Positions 7,787 to 15,486 of a DNA stretch of 64,000 bases are shown piece after piece. Both the position numbers and the translations under genes were made by a program. The DNA comes from an uncultured Gammaproteobacteria bacterium. GTDB lineage: Bacteria > Pseudomonadota > Gammaproteobacteria > Arenicellales > JAANXG01. The notes beneath the pieces are model-generated. The model was not told the DNA's origin. It was given only the letters and a program-made list of their open reading frames with translations, and searched no databases. Each line of letters opens with the position of its first letter. Positions within the stretch are counted from its first letter, which is position 1. The DNA is taken from positions 186,001-250,000 of the forward strand of contig CAMYJT010000001.1 of NCBI GenBank assembly GCA_947258785.1, read 5' to 3'.

Positions 7787-8943
7787 TGACCGCGGCCGTC
7801 AAGTTCGCGCCTTCCAGCCCAACATCGATCGGCATGGAGATGGAGTTTCAGCTGCTCGACCCCGTTACCTTGGACCTCGTTGACGGCATCCTCCCATTGA
7901 TCCAGCTCTACCCCGATCATCCGTACATCAAACCGGAGTTCATTCAAAACACTGTCGAGGTCTGTGCAACGATCTGTGATGACCTCGAAGCGCTGGAAAC
8001 CCACTTCCTGTCCCTGGTAAAGGAGCTGCATGGCACCTGCAATCGACTCGGGATGGCATTGTGCAGCGCGGGAACCCACCCATTCAGCGAGTCACTGGCA
8101 CTGATTACCCCGATACCCCGGTACTTGCGGATCGAGAAGACCTCGGGACATCTGTGCCGGACCCAGATAACGTTCGCGACTCACGTACACATTGGCATGG
8201 TGTCCGGCGACGAGGCAATCCGCATCATGCGTGAACTCAAAGCCTTGCTCCCCTTGTTGATCGCGGTGTCCGCCAGTTCACCGTTCTGGCGCGGCTACGA
8301 CACCGGCTATGTGGCCTATCGACACCGTATATTGGCGGCCACTCGAAGTTACGGAATTCCCCCATCGTTTGAAAACTGGCGCGATTTTTCCGATTTCTAT
8401 ACGATGACCCACCGGGCTGGCGTGTTCGAATCCATCCACGACATCCACTGGGACATACGCCCGCGTCCCCACCTAGGGACGCTCGAGGTCAGAGTGATGG
8501 ACGCGCAACCGACGGTGGGCGCCGCGCTGGCGCTGGCCGGATTCGTGCGCTGCCTGGTGCACTACCTGCGCCGCAGGAAAACCACGAACAGTTCCTGGCG
8601 ATTCCCCGCACCGGGCCATTGGTGGATTGAAAAACACAATCACTTTCAGGCCTCGCTGCTGGGGCTGGAGGCCCGTTACATCAATGATCGTAACGGCGGC
8701 TTGACACCGTTGCGGACACTGCTGGCGGAGGTGCTCAAGGAAACGGGGCCTGTAGCCCGGGAGCTTGGACAAAGCGCCTACTTCAGCCGGTTCGAGGAGC
8801 ACTGCCGCCGGGGCTTGAGCTACGCACGTCAGCGCGAGACCTTCCAAAAAACTGGTTCGCTGAAAGCGGTGACGCAGACACTCATCGGCGATCTGGAGGC
8901 AGAACTCCGGCGGCCGGCGCCCGCTGCAGTGCGTGGGCGGTAA
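7786..8943 (+). CDS. Carboxylate-amine ligase, YbdK family (glutamate-cysteine ligase GCS2 fold)
   Basis: 385 residues matching the YbdK pattern along its length: S-I-G-M-E-M-E-F-Q near the start, G-T-H-P-F, T-H-V-H-I-G, a Trp-Asn-like W-R-D-F region, and I-H-W-D-I-R-P-R-P-H-L-G-T-L-E-V-R-V-M-D. The fold uses ATP to activate a carboxylate and join it to an amine; YbdK-type proteins have only weak gamma-glutamylcysteine activity and their natural products are mostly unknown. Its start overlaps the stop of the M20 amidohydrolase, pairing an amide-forming with an amide-hydrolysing enzyme. It is followed by a sulfotransferase gene 111 bases later on the same strand. Confidence 0.9.
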   Translation: MTAAVKFAPSSPTSIGMEMEFQLLDPVTLDLVDGILPLIQLYPDHPYIKPEFIQNTVEVCATICDDLEALETHFLSLVKELHGTCNRLGMALCSAGTHPFSESLALITPIPRYLRIEKTSGHLCRTQITFATHVHIGMVSGDEAIRIMRELKALLPLLIAVSASSPFWRGYDTGYVAYRHRILAATRSYGIPPSFENWRDFSDFYTMTHRAGVFESIHDIHWDIRPRPHLGTLEVRVMDAQPTVGAALALAGFVRCLVHYLRRRKTTNSSWRFPAPGHWWIEKHNHFQASLLGLEARYINDRNGGLTPLRTLLAEVLKETGPVARELGQSAYFSRFEEHCRRGLSYARQRETFQKTGSLKAVTQTLIGDLEAELRRPAPAAVRGR

Positions 8944-9054
8944 ACACGGCGTGGCAGGGCGCCCACGCCGCATTCCCCCGACCGTGCGCAACAGGCGAGC
9001 GGCAGTCATCGCTGGGAGCAGCGGATTTCCACTCGGTCCGGTTTGTGGCAAGTT

Positions 9055-9909
9055 ATGTGTCGAACCAACACCCACGAGCACGATGTGCTGCAGCAAATAA
9101 GACGACGAAGCCGGGCCGCCGTAGGCTGGTTGGATAAGTCACTGTATCGGTCCGGACTGCGATCGCTGAGCACCCTGACCTTGCCGGATTTTCTCATCGT
9201 CGGCGCGGCCAGGTCGGGCACATGGTGGCTGGCGAGCCGGATGGCAAGGCATCCGCAAGTCTACATGGCGCGCGGCGAACAGTCGGGCGAAGTCAAATAT
9301 TTCAGCAAATACTTCCATCGGCCGCTGTCCACGTACGCGGCCCTGTTCCGGGATGCCGGCGACCGGGTGAAGGGAGAAAAATCACCTCACTATTGCAGTC
9401 TGCCGAAATCCCGTATCCGATTGATTCACGATTTGATGCCACAACTTCGGCTGGTCCTTATCCTGCGTAACCCCATCGACCGGGCTTGGTCGGAGGCAAG
9501 CACAGCACTGCTGCGCAACGGCGAACGCCGATTGTCGGAGATCGAACCGCAGGAGGTCTACCGGGTACTGGACAGGGTAAGGCTGAACTACAGTACGATC
9601 GTCGACAACTGGTTGGAATGTTTCGACGCAAGCCAGTTGCACATCTGCTTCTTCGACGACATAAGCCATGATACGGAATCGCTGCTGCGTGGCGTGTTTC
9701 ACCACATCGGCGTCGACACGGACATCGACTACGGAGGGTTCGGCTTGGGCGAGGTGGTCAACAGGGGCGCCGGCATCGAGATCCCCAATTGTTACTACAC
9801 GTACCTGCGAGGCGCATACACCGGCGAAATACACGAGCTGCAACGCAGGTTCGGGGAGCGCGCGAGGCTCTGGCTCGACAGCGGGTCCGTGAACGAGCGT
9901 CAACAATGA
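9055..9909 (+). CDS. PAPS-dependent sulfotransferase
   Basis: 284 residues from the ATG at 9055; a TTG at 9043 would add four residues. The 5-prime phosphosulfate-binding loop G-A-A-R-S-G-T-W-W-L is at residues 50-59. The 3-prime phosphate motif L-R-N-P-I-D-R-A-W-S follows the strand R-L-V-L-I-L. K-G-E-K-S-P-H-Y and E-V-K-Y-F are typical of the sulfotransferase_1/3 group. It transfers sulfate from PAPS to a hydroxyl or amine on an unknown acceptor (carbohydrate, lipid or small metabolite). No signal peptide is visible. Its position after the ligase/hydrolase pair suggests, but does not prove, work on the same metabolite. Confidence 0.88.
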   Translation: MCRTNTHEHDVLQQIRRRSRAAVGWLDKSLYRSGLRSLSTLTLPDFLIVGAARSGTWWLASRMARHPQVYMARGEQSGEVKYFSKYFHRPLSTYAALFRDAGDRVKGEKSPHYCSLPKSRIRLIHDLMPQLRLVLILRNPIDRAWSEASTALLRNGERRLSEIEPQEVYRVLDRVRLNYSTIVDNWLECFDASQLHICFFDDISHDTESLLRGVFHHIGVDTDIDYGGFGLGEVVNRGAGIEIPNCYYTYLRGAYTGEIHELQRRFGERARLWLDSGSVNERQQ

Positions 9910-10030
9910 CACGCCGGCGCATCACTCGGAAACAAGCTAATTCCCGGATGTGCCCGGTCTGCGGCTCTACAACGATTTAGTGGCGCACCGTGCCCGGATT
10001 CCGGAGTTTGTGGATCTCTAGCCTCCTCGA

Positions 10031-11029
10031 TCACTTCGGTCCCAGCGTGCCGAGCCGTAACCACGTGTGGCGATCGATGCTACTCAGGACGACCTCGGTG
10101 ATTTCCGGGGCACGCAGGAGCGTGATAGGCACCTGAATACCGGCGCTGCCCCGTGCCCAAACCGCTTGGTAAAAACTTGCCAATGAGTCGATCGCCTCGC
10201 CGCCGACCGCTAGTATGACGTCCCCGCTCCTGACATCGGCCTGCGCGGCTGGGCTATCGGCCGCCACCCGGCGGACCTGCAGCCGGCCCGCCACCTCCTG
10301 ACAATACAGCCCCAGCCACGGATGGGCCGGACCGGGCGCCCGCCCTTTGGCGATCAAATCCGCCAAGATCGGCGACAATCTCTCGGTGGGGACAAACATG
10401 TTACCCGGGGAGAATTCCTGCGCCACACTGTCAGAAACTACCAGAGAACCGATGCCGACCAGCGCTCCGTCCTCATTGAGCAGCGCCGCACCTCCGAATT
10501 CCTGATGCGGTGGGGCGGTGAAGATGGCGTCCTCGAGCAGATACTCCCAGTAACCGGCGAACAAGCGCCGGGATACGACCCGCACCGGCTGAACCTTGGC
10601 GTGGCCTCCATAACTGGCCACCAGGACCGGATCGGATGCGCCGAGGACGCTGGAATCACCCAACCGCAACGACTGATGCTCGAACGACCCCTCGGCACGG
10701 AGCAGGCCGAAGCCGCTGTCGTGATCGTAGGCGATGACGCGCGCCGGCAAGGTCCTGCCGTCGCTCAGATCGATCTCCACCGCGGCGGCCTCCATGATCA
10801 GGTAACCGATGGTGACTACCAGTCCGTCGCTGTCGATGAACGCGCCGGAGCCCTCACGCTCCAGACCTAAGGATGCCGCGGTGCGGGCATCAGGGGGGAT
10901 ATGGGCGCGGACCTTGACGATCGCGGCGAGCACGTCGCCAAACACGGGTCCCGCCGCCGGCAGGATCGACGGTGGATGGAGCAGCACCAGAAGGTACACG
11001 CCGAAGCGCAACAGAGCGGCGACTCTCAT
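10031..11029 (-). CDS. HtrA/DegP-like protein with degenerate protease site, trypsin-like plus PDZ domain
   Basis: 332 residues: an N-terminal hydrophobic signal (residues 8-26), a trypsin-like domain (about 55-225) and a PDZ domain (about 235-325, with A-D-V-R-S-G-D-V-I-L-A-V-G-G). The catalytic histidine normally in T-N-x-H-V is replaced by V-V-T-I-G-Y-L-I at 71-78. The serine normally in G-N-S-G-G-P is replaced by E-F-G-G-A-A at 177-182. An aspartate in Y-D-H-D-S-G-F-G-L-L is retained. The fold is clear but the charge relay is not, so a periplasmic binding or chaperone role is more likely than proteolysis. It lies alone, opposite the sulfotransferase. Confidence 0.85.
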   Translation of the reverse strand: MRVAALLRFGVYLLVLLHPPSILPAAGPVFGDVLAAIVKVRAHIPPDARTAASLGLEREGSGAFIDSDGLVVTIGYLIMEAAAVEIDLSDGRTLPARVIAYDHDSGFGLLRAEGSFEHQSLRLGDSSVLGASDPVLVASYGGHAKVQPVRVVSRRLFAGYWEYLLEDAIFTAPPHQEFGGAALLNEDGALVGIGSLVVSDSVAQEFSPGNMFVPTERLSPILADLIAKGRAPGPAHPWLGLYCQEVAGRLQVRRVAADSPAAQADVRSGDVILAVGGEAIDSLASFYQAVWARGSAGIQVPITLLRAPEITEVVLSSIDRHTWLRLGTLGPK

Positions 11030-11272
11030 AGCCGTGTATCCCGTTGTGTGACAGTGATTTTGTTATTTGGACGGTTTCGTGTCGGAAAGTTCCGAACAGC
11101 GGCCCTCCGCTCAGCACGAACCAACCTAGCCCGGATCTTGCCCCAAGGCCGTGGCTAGAGGCCTGACGCCCTATCTGGAACAAAGAGTCCGAACAACGTC
11201 AATGGTGGCACCGATTCACGCTTTGCACACCCGCTGCGGCTGCTGAACCGCATACGCGTTCCCGCGCAGCCT

Positions 11273-12091
11273 TCATTGCGCCACACTGGCGATGAACTCC
11301 TGCACCAATTCGGTGTACCGACCGCTCTGTTCGACGTTGGACAGGTGTGCCGCCTCCGGTATGACTACCAGCTGCGAGGCCGGCATCCGTCGGTGCATGG
11401 CCTCGGACGCCGAGACCGGGGTCGCCGGGTCTGCGGCGCCCACGAGAATCAGCGTTGGTAGCTTTATCTCACCCAGGCGAGGCAGATAGTTGAGGTGACG
11501 GATCGCCTCACAACACCCGATATAACCCGACACGGGCGTGGCGATGAACTGCCTGCGTATCGGCTCTACGGCCTCGGGATGAGCTCTACGAAAGGCCTCC
11601 GTGAACCAGCGCTCAATGGTTGCGTCCGCCAGCGCGCGCATGCCCTGCTCACGCGCTGTATTGATCCGTTCCAGCCAGACCTCCTGCATTTCAGGCGTCA
11701 CCACCGCCATCGTATCGCTCAGTACCAGGCTGTTCAGTCGCTCTGGATAGCGCAGTGCCAAACCTTGCCCGATCATCCCACCCATAGATAACCCCACCCA
11801 ATGCACCCGGTCGATATCGAGGGCGGCCAGCAGATCCACGACATCGTCGGTGAGCTGATCCAGGCGGTAAGACCCGCCGGGCGCCGAACTCCTTCCGTGG
11901 CCCCGCGTGTCAAAGCGCAACACCCGGAATCGAGACGATAAGGCCTCGACCTGGGGATCCCACATCGTGACTGCCGAGCCCAGAGAGTGACTGAGCACCA
12001 CCACCGGCGCGTGTGCACTGCCGGTCAGTTCATAATGGATCTCAATGTTGTTCGTGGTTGTGCGCACGGTTCGCTCCCGGTGTCTCGTCAT
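11273..12091 (-). CDS. Alpha/beta hydrolase, 3-oxoadipate enol-lactonase (PcaD)-like
   Basis: 272 residues. The nucleophile elbow is G-L-S-M-G-G (Ser102), the acid lies in V-G-A-A-D-P-A-T-P and the histidine in E-A-A-H-L-S-N-V. The N-terminal H-S-L-G-S and F-D-T-R-G-H-G-R-S elements are those of PcaD and related lactonases and esterases. In the beta-ketoadipate route PcaD opens 3-oxoadipate enol-lactone, but no other pca genes are nearby, so this may be a paralogous esterase. It is transcribed toward the HtrA-like gene; the 243-base gap between them holds no recognised signal. Confidence 0.8.
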   Translation of the reverse strand: MTRHRERTVRTTTNNIEIHYELTGSAHAPVVVLSHSLGSAVTMWDPQVEALSSRFRVLRFDTRGHGRSSAPGGSYRLDQLTDDVVDLLAALDIDRVHWVGLSMGGMIGQGLALRYPERLNSLVLSDTMAVVTPEMQEVWLERINTAREQGMRALADATIERWFTEAFRRAHPEAVEPIRRQFIATPVSGYIGCCEAIRHLNYLPRLGEIKLPTLILVGAADPATPVSASEAMHRRMPASQLVVIPEAAHLSNVEQSGRYTELVQEFIASVAQ

Positions 12092-12143
12092 GGCCTATCA
12101 TCCGGCAATCCGGCCGGCCGGTTCAACGTTAGGGAGTCTGTCC

Positions 12144-12373
12144 TAGCCTAAAATTTGCACCCAGATGGTCGAAACGGGAGGCACCGGTTGGTTGAACGAG
12201 CGTATCCAATCAAGCTGCGGAACCACTTGTTGTGTTTCGGTTCGGTCTCGAACGCTTGGACTTTCGCTTCCCTCAATGCATAGCTACGGCTATGGGTTTC
12301 GCTCCAGCGCGGCGGCCTTACCGCCCGATCCCGTCGCCATCATCCGGGATCCTTGGTGCAAAGTACGCGTTAA
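12144..12373. mobile_element. MITE-like element, copy B (degenerate, about 230 bp)
   Basis: This occupies most of the 360-base gap between the PcaD-like gene and the HicA-like gene. Aligned in reverse orientation to copy A at 3997-4260, it shares the core around 12284-12310 (TAGCTACGGCTATG, then TTTCGCTCCAG), the following TTACCGCCC block and the end GGTGCAAAGTACGCGTTAA near 12355-12373. The other end at 12144-12164 (GCACCCAG outward to CCTA) is a weak match to the copy A terminus. Overall it is more diverged and shorter, as expected of an old, immobile copy. It ends 78 bases before the HicA-like start and could carry promoter elements. Confidence 0.55.
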
Positions 12374-12451
12374 ATGCTCTACAATTTTGGCCCGTACCGC
12401 CGGTGGGCCTGTGTGCCCCGGCTCAGGGATATTGACGCTCGAGGTCGCGGA

Positions 12452-12721
12452 ATGAGTCACAAGCACGAACGGATCCTGACGGCCATATTCACCGAACCGG
12501 TCAGCAGTAACATAAACTGGCGAAACATTGAGTCGCTGCTGCTGTGGCTGGGTGCCGACGTACAGCCGGGTCATGGCTCACGCTTTCGGGTAACCCTGAA
12601 TGGGATCGAGGGAACGCTCAGCCGGCCGCACCACAGCAGCACCGCCAGCAAACAGGACATCCGTCATTTACGGGAATTGCTAACCGCGGCCGGCGTCGGC
12701 GTGCAGGACGCGAAACGGTAG
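12452..12721 (+). CDS. Orphan HicA-like protein (HicA toxin fold, no adjacent HicB)
   Basis: 89 residues from the ATG at 12452. The sequence follows the HicA double-stranded-RNA-binding-like layout: I-N-W-R-N-I-E-S-L-L-L-W-L-G-A near residues 21-35, then G-H-G-S-R-F-R-V at 40-47, then R-P-H-H and a C-terminal helix L-R-E-L-L-T-A-A-G-V. HicA toxins cleave mRNA using a histidine in G-S-H. Here the position is arginine (G-S-R), which would disable that chemistry. No HicB antitoxin gene lies on either side. It more likely belongs to the orphan HicA-like proteins than to a working toxin-antitoxin pair. Longer starts at 12374 are unsupported. Confidence 0.75.
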   Translation: MSHKHERILTAIFTEPVSSNINWRNIESLLLWLGADVQPGHGSRFRVTLNGIEGTLSRPHHSSTASKQDIRHLRELLTAAGVGVQDAKR

Positions 12722-12902
12722 CCTGGAGGCGCGTGCCAGCCCCGGAACAGGCCATCGTTAAACCACGATATTTACCTGGAATTGTTATCCCGGTATCCAC
12801 GTACAATCTACGTGGTCGTTGGCACCGGGGATAATGCGCACCGGCTTGACCGCATCTCGAATCGTTACTATGTATAGAGCATGAGGTCTTGAGGCGGTAA
12901 TC

Positions 12903-12947
12903 CTCGGTGGGGGACCGAGCAGTCGGGCGGACGCCTTACAACCGCCC
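12903..12947 (+). other. Two adjacent inverted repeats upstream of the FNR-like gene
   Basis: CTCGGT at 12903-12908 pairs with ACCGAG at 12914-12919 around a five-G loop. GGGCGG at 12925-12930 pairs with CCGCCC at 12942-12947 around an 11-base loop. They end 15 bases before the earliest start of the Crp/Fnr gene. No T-run follows, so they are not a standard terminator. They could be a structured leader, an operator pair or chance GC-rich pairing. Confidence 0.35.
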
Positions 12948-12962
12948 AGCGTCATTCCTCCA

Positions 12963-13766
12963 TTGACCAGCGTCGTGCCGGGGCCGTTGATTCACTATAC
13001 AGGGCAATCATACGTGCAAGCGACAAAGTGTGCCGGAGTCGGGTGTAAGATCAACGAACATGTTCGATGCGGAATCAGTGACGACGCCGACGCCGCACGA
13101 CTCGAGAACGCGCGGCTGAGACAAGTCTACCGGCGCGGCGACCGGATCTTCACGCAGGCCGAAATGGCCTCCGGCCTGTATTGCTTACAAAGCGGTCACG
13201 TACTATTGTGGTACTTGGATCCGTTTGGCCACCGTACCGCTTTTCGGGTGGCCGGTCCCGGCGAAATAATGGGACACCGCAGTCTGTTCGGAGAAGACCC
13301 TCATGCCGCGACTGCGGAGGCGCTGACCACCTGTCACATCTGCTGGTACCCGAAAGGCCTCGTTGACGAACTGATCGGGACCTACCCTAGTTTTGCCCGC
13401 CGCTTCCTGCGTACCCTGGCCCGCGACCGCGGGCCACCCGACGCCCTGCTCCTGCGGGGCTTACACATGCCGATACGGGTGCGCCTGGTATACTTGCTGT
13501 TGATACTGAGAGAGCGGCATGGCGAAATCTGGCGCGACGGCAGCCTGCACCTGGAACTCCCGTTGCTGCGTCGCGATATCGCGTCTTTACTCGGGGCCCG
13601 TCCGGAATCGGTCACCCGCGCCATTCAGGACTTGAAGCGAGACGGTGTCGCGACCTTCAACGGCCGGCACGTCGTCGTCTCGAATCTTGAGGCCCTGTAC
13701 AATGAGGCCAACCAGGAGTACGACCTGGGGCTGCCGGATTCCGAGGAAATCGCGCATTCCGGTTGA
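12963..13766 (+). CDS. Crp/Fnr family transcriptional regulator with FNR-like cysteine set
   Basis: 267 residues from a TTG at 12963; a GTG at 13014 is an alternative and keeps all cysteines. The N-terminus has C23, C28 and C36. A cyclic-nucleotide-binding-type beta roll follows (about 50-140), containing C-H-I-C-W-Y-P; its Cys127 falls where FNR Cys122 lies in C-E-I-P. The C-terminal winged helix contains L-R-R-D-I-A-S-L-L-G and recognition helix P-E-S-V-T-R-A-I, close to the FNR E-x-x-S-R pattern. This suggests an oxygen- or redox-sensing regulator binding an Fe-S cluster, though cysteine spacing (x4, x7) differs from FNR (x2, x5). Targets unknown; the two diguanylate cyclases downstream are candidates. 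Confidence 0.85.
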   Translation: MTSVVPGPLIHYTGQSYVQATKCAGVGCKINEHVRCGISDDADAARLENARLRQVYRRGDRIFTQAEMASGLYCLQSGHVLLWYLDPFGHRTAFRVAGPGEIMGHRSLFGEDPHAATAEALTTCHICWYPKGLVDELIGTYPSFARRFLRTLARDRGPPDALLLRGLHMPIRVRLVYLLLILRERHGEIWRDGSLHLELPLLRRDIASLLGARPESVTRAIQDLKRDGVATFNGRHVVVSNLEALYNEANQEYDLGLPDSEEIAHSG

Positions 13767-13862
13767 GCCCACCGGCCCCCCGCAAGAAGGTGGCCCGGCG
13801 GTCCTCCACCCGTCGTAGAAAGTCCACAGACTCTCGACCGGTATCCAAAAATAGCGTCCGCG

Positions 13863-14921
13863 TCAGTCGAGGTGATGGTCGAGCAGTGCCTTGGCGACGC
13901 GATTGCGTCCGGCATTCTTCGCCAGGTACAGCGCCTCGTCGGCCGCACCCAGCAGGCCCTCCTCGTCGGTGCCGTGGTCCGGCAGGGTGGCCACTCCGAT
14001 ACTGACGGTCAACTGCACCGTTTTACCGCCGTCCAGCTGGACGGCGGTGCCCTCGACCGCAGCGCGGACCCGTTCGGCGACCACCATCGCCGCGCCCGTA
14101 TCGGTGATCGGCAACAACAGGGCGAACTCCTCGCCGCCATAGCGGGCAACGACGTCGTAGCGACGAATGCGGGCCAGCACACTGCCCCCCACCGTAGTGC
14201 GTAGTAAGCGGGCCAGGCGGCGTAAGACTTGGTCACCGGCGGCATGGCCGAAGGCGTCGTTGATCTCCTTGAATCGATCGATGTCGACGAACAATAGAGA
14301 CAGGGCTAGACCGTACCGCCGTGAACGGCTGACTTCCTCCTGCAGGCGCTGTTTGAGATAACGATGGTTGTAAAGTCCGGTCAGGTCATCGGTGAGCGCG
14401 AGTTCGGAGAGCCGGGCATTAATCTGTATAAGCTCTTTAGCGCGCTCGTCAGACTCCAGATCCAGCAACGATTTGATCTGCTGCAGGGTGCGTAGTTCTT
14501 GGTTCAGGCGCGACTCAACGTGCCACAGTCGAACGCGAAAGATGTCGCGCAGCGACAGTATCCCGGCGAGACGGCCCTGAGACTCTATGGGTATGTGCCG
14601 AAAACCCCAGTCGTTGATCCTCGGCCACACGACGGCAAGGGGAGTGTCGGCGTCGACCGTCTTAGGGTGGGGAGTCATGACCTCGCCGACACGGGTGCCT
14701 TGGGCGTCGAGCCCGGCCGCGACCACCCGTATCATCAGATCGCGTTCGGTAAATATGCCGCAAAGCAGTTCGTCGTCGTCAACAACGGCCACCGCGCCCA
14801 CCCGGGCGTCGCGCATGCGGCTCACCGCCTCGCCGACCGAGGTCTCCGATGTCACCGCAACGATCTCCGTGGTCATCAGTTCGCCCACCGTGGGCACCTG
14901 CATGTCGCTACCACTGCTCAT
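13863..14921 (-). CDS. CBS-pair diguanylate cyclase (CBS-CBS-GGDEF)
   Basis: 352 residues from the ATG at 14921 (a start at 14960 would add 13 unsupported residues). Two CBS motifs occupy about residues 10-65 and 75-135 (V-G-E-L-M, I-F-T-E-R-D-L; V-G-E-V-M, I-L-S-L-R-D-I). A helical linker to about 175 is followed by a GGDEF domain with an intact active site, R-Y-G-G-E-E-F, and an inhibitory-site R-R-Y-D five residues before it. The enzyme should make c-di-GMP in the cytoplasm, with the CBS pair sensing adenine nucleotides or a similar ligand. The stretch before the I-site has about eight extra residues (G-G-S-V-L-A-R-I) compared with typical domains. Convergent with the FNR-like gene. Confidence 0.92.
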   Translation of the reverse strand: MSSGSDMQVPTVGELMTTEIVAVTSETSVGEAVSRMRDARVGAVAVVDDDELLCGIFTERDLMIRVVAAGLDAQGTRVGEVMTPHPKTVDADTPLAVVWPRINDWGFRHIPIESQGRLAGILSLRDIFRVRLWHVESRLNQELRTLQQIKSLLDLESDERAKELIQINARLSELALTDDLTGLYNHRYLKQRLQEEVSRSRRYGLALSLLFVDIDRFKEINDAFGHAAGDQVLRRLARLLRTTVGGSVLARIRRYDVVARYGGEEFALLLPITDTGAAMVVAERVRAAVEGTAVQLDGGKTVQLTVSIGVATLPDHGTDEEGLLGAADEALYLAKNAGRNRVAKALLDHHLD

Positions 14922-15486
14922 GACACGCTGACCGTGGCCGGCGATTACGGCCACCAACAAAGGTCACGCAATGCTCGGGGCTACTCTGCCCACCGCGCAA
15001 CGGTGTAGCAGGCTGATACGTGGTAGTCATTTTCTTGATGATGCACGAAGGGACAAGACTCGAGGGCCAGGCTGCCCTTTCACCTCCTGGACCAGACACG
15101 CCGCCCGTGGCGCTCACATTACCAATAGAGCTGGAACTTGTCACGAGTTACCCGCAACAGCCTAGGCAGGACACCACCCACGCTGCCCATCAGGCCTGTC
15201 TGCAACAGCCCCGCTTGACGACAACTGCCGGGCCCGAGGCCATGGAAGACCCGGGTGGTACGATGCCGCCCTCGGGAGAGGATTACCCCGCCGCTGGCCA
15301 GGAAATTGGACACCGATTGTTGCGCATGCCGCCTGTGGAGGCCATGAATCGGTCGCAGCAGCGACACATATCGAAGCAAAATATCTGACCTATACTTGAA
15401 ATGGGACGCCCAGCCTTCCCCGGTTGAGGGCAGTCTAGGTAACTGGCTTCGGTAACAGACGAACGAAACAATGAGGGCATCTGACC
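14922..15486. other. 565-base intergenic region, no supported gene
   Basis: This separates the divergent CBS-GGDEF and membrane GGDEF genes. Open frames exist on both strands (15020-15388 plus, 15119-15379 minus), but both have low-complexity Pro/Gln/Gly-rich translations without domains or ribosome-binding sites. A TATACT at 15391-15396 is a possible minus-10 for the downstream gene, with no convincing minus-35. Promoters for both cyclase genes should lie here. Confidence 0.5.

Noticed and set aside
9906..9980. Tiny ORF with C-P-V-C-G after the sulfotransferase
   Set aside because: Only about 25 residues with a single CxxC; too short to support a zinc-finger protein.
11030..11272. Possible small genes between the HtrA-like and PcaD-like genes
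   Set aside because: Frames on both strands lack motifs and start signals; treated as intergenic.
12374..12451. N-terminal extension of the HicA-like protein
   Set aside because: The extension lies partly in MITE copy B and lacks similarity to HicA; the ATG at 12452 gives the usual length.
15020..15388. Plus-strand ORF between the two cyclases
   Set aside because: Pro/Gln-rich translation without recognisable features, and an equally open frame lies on the other strand.
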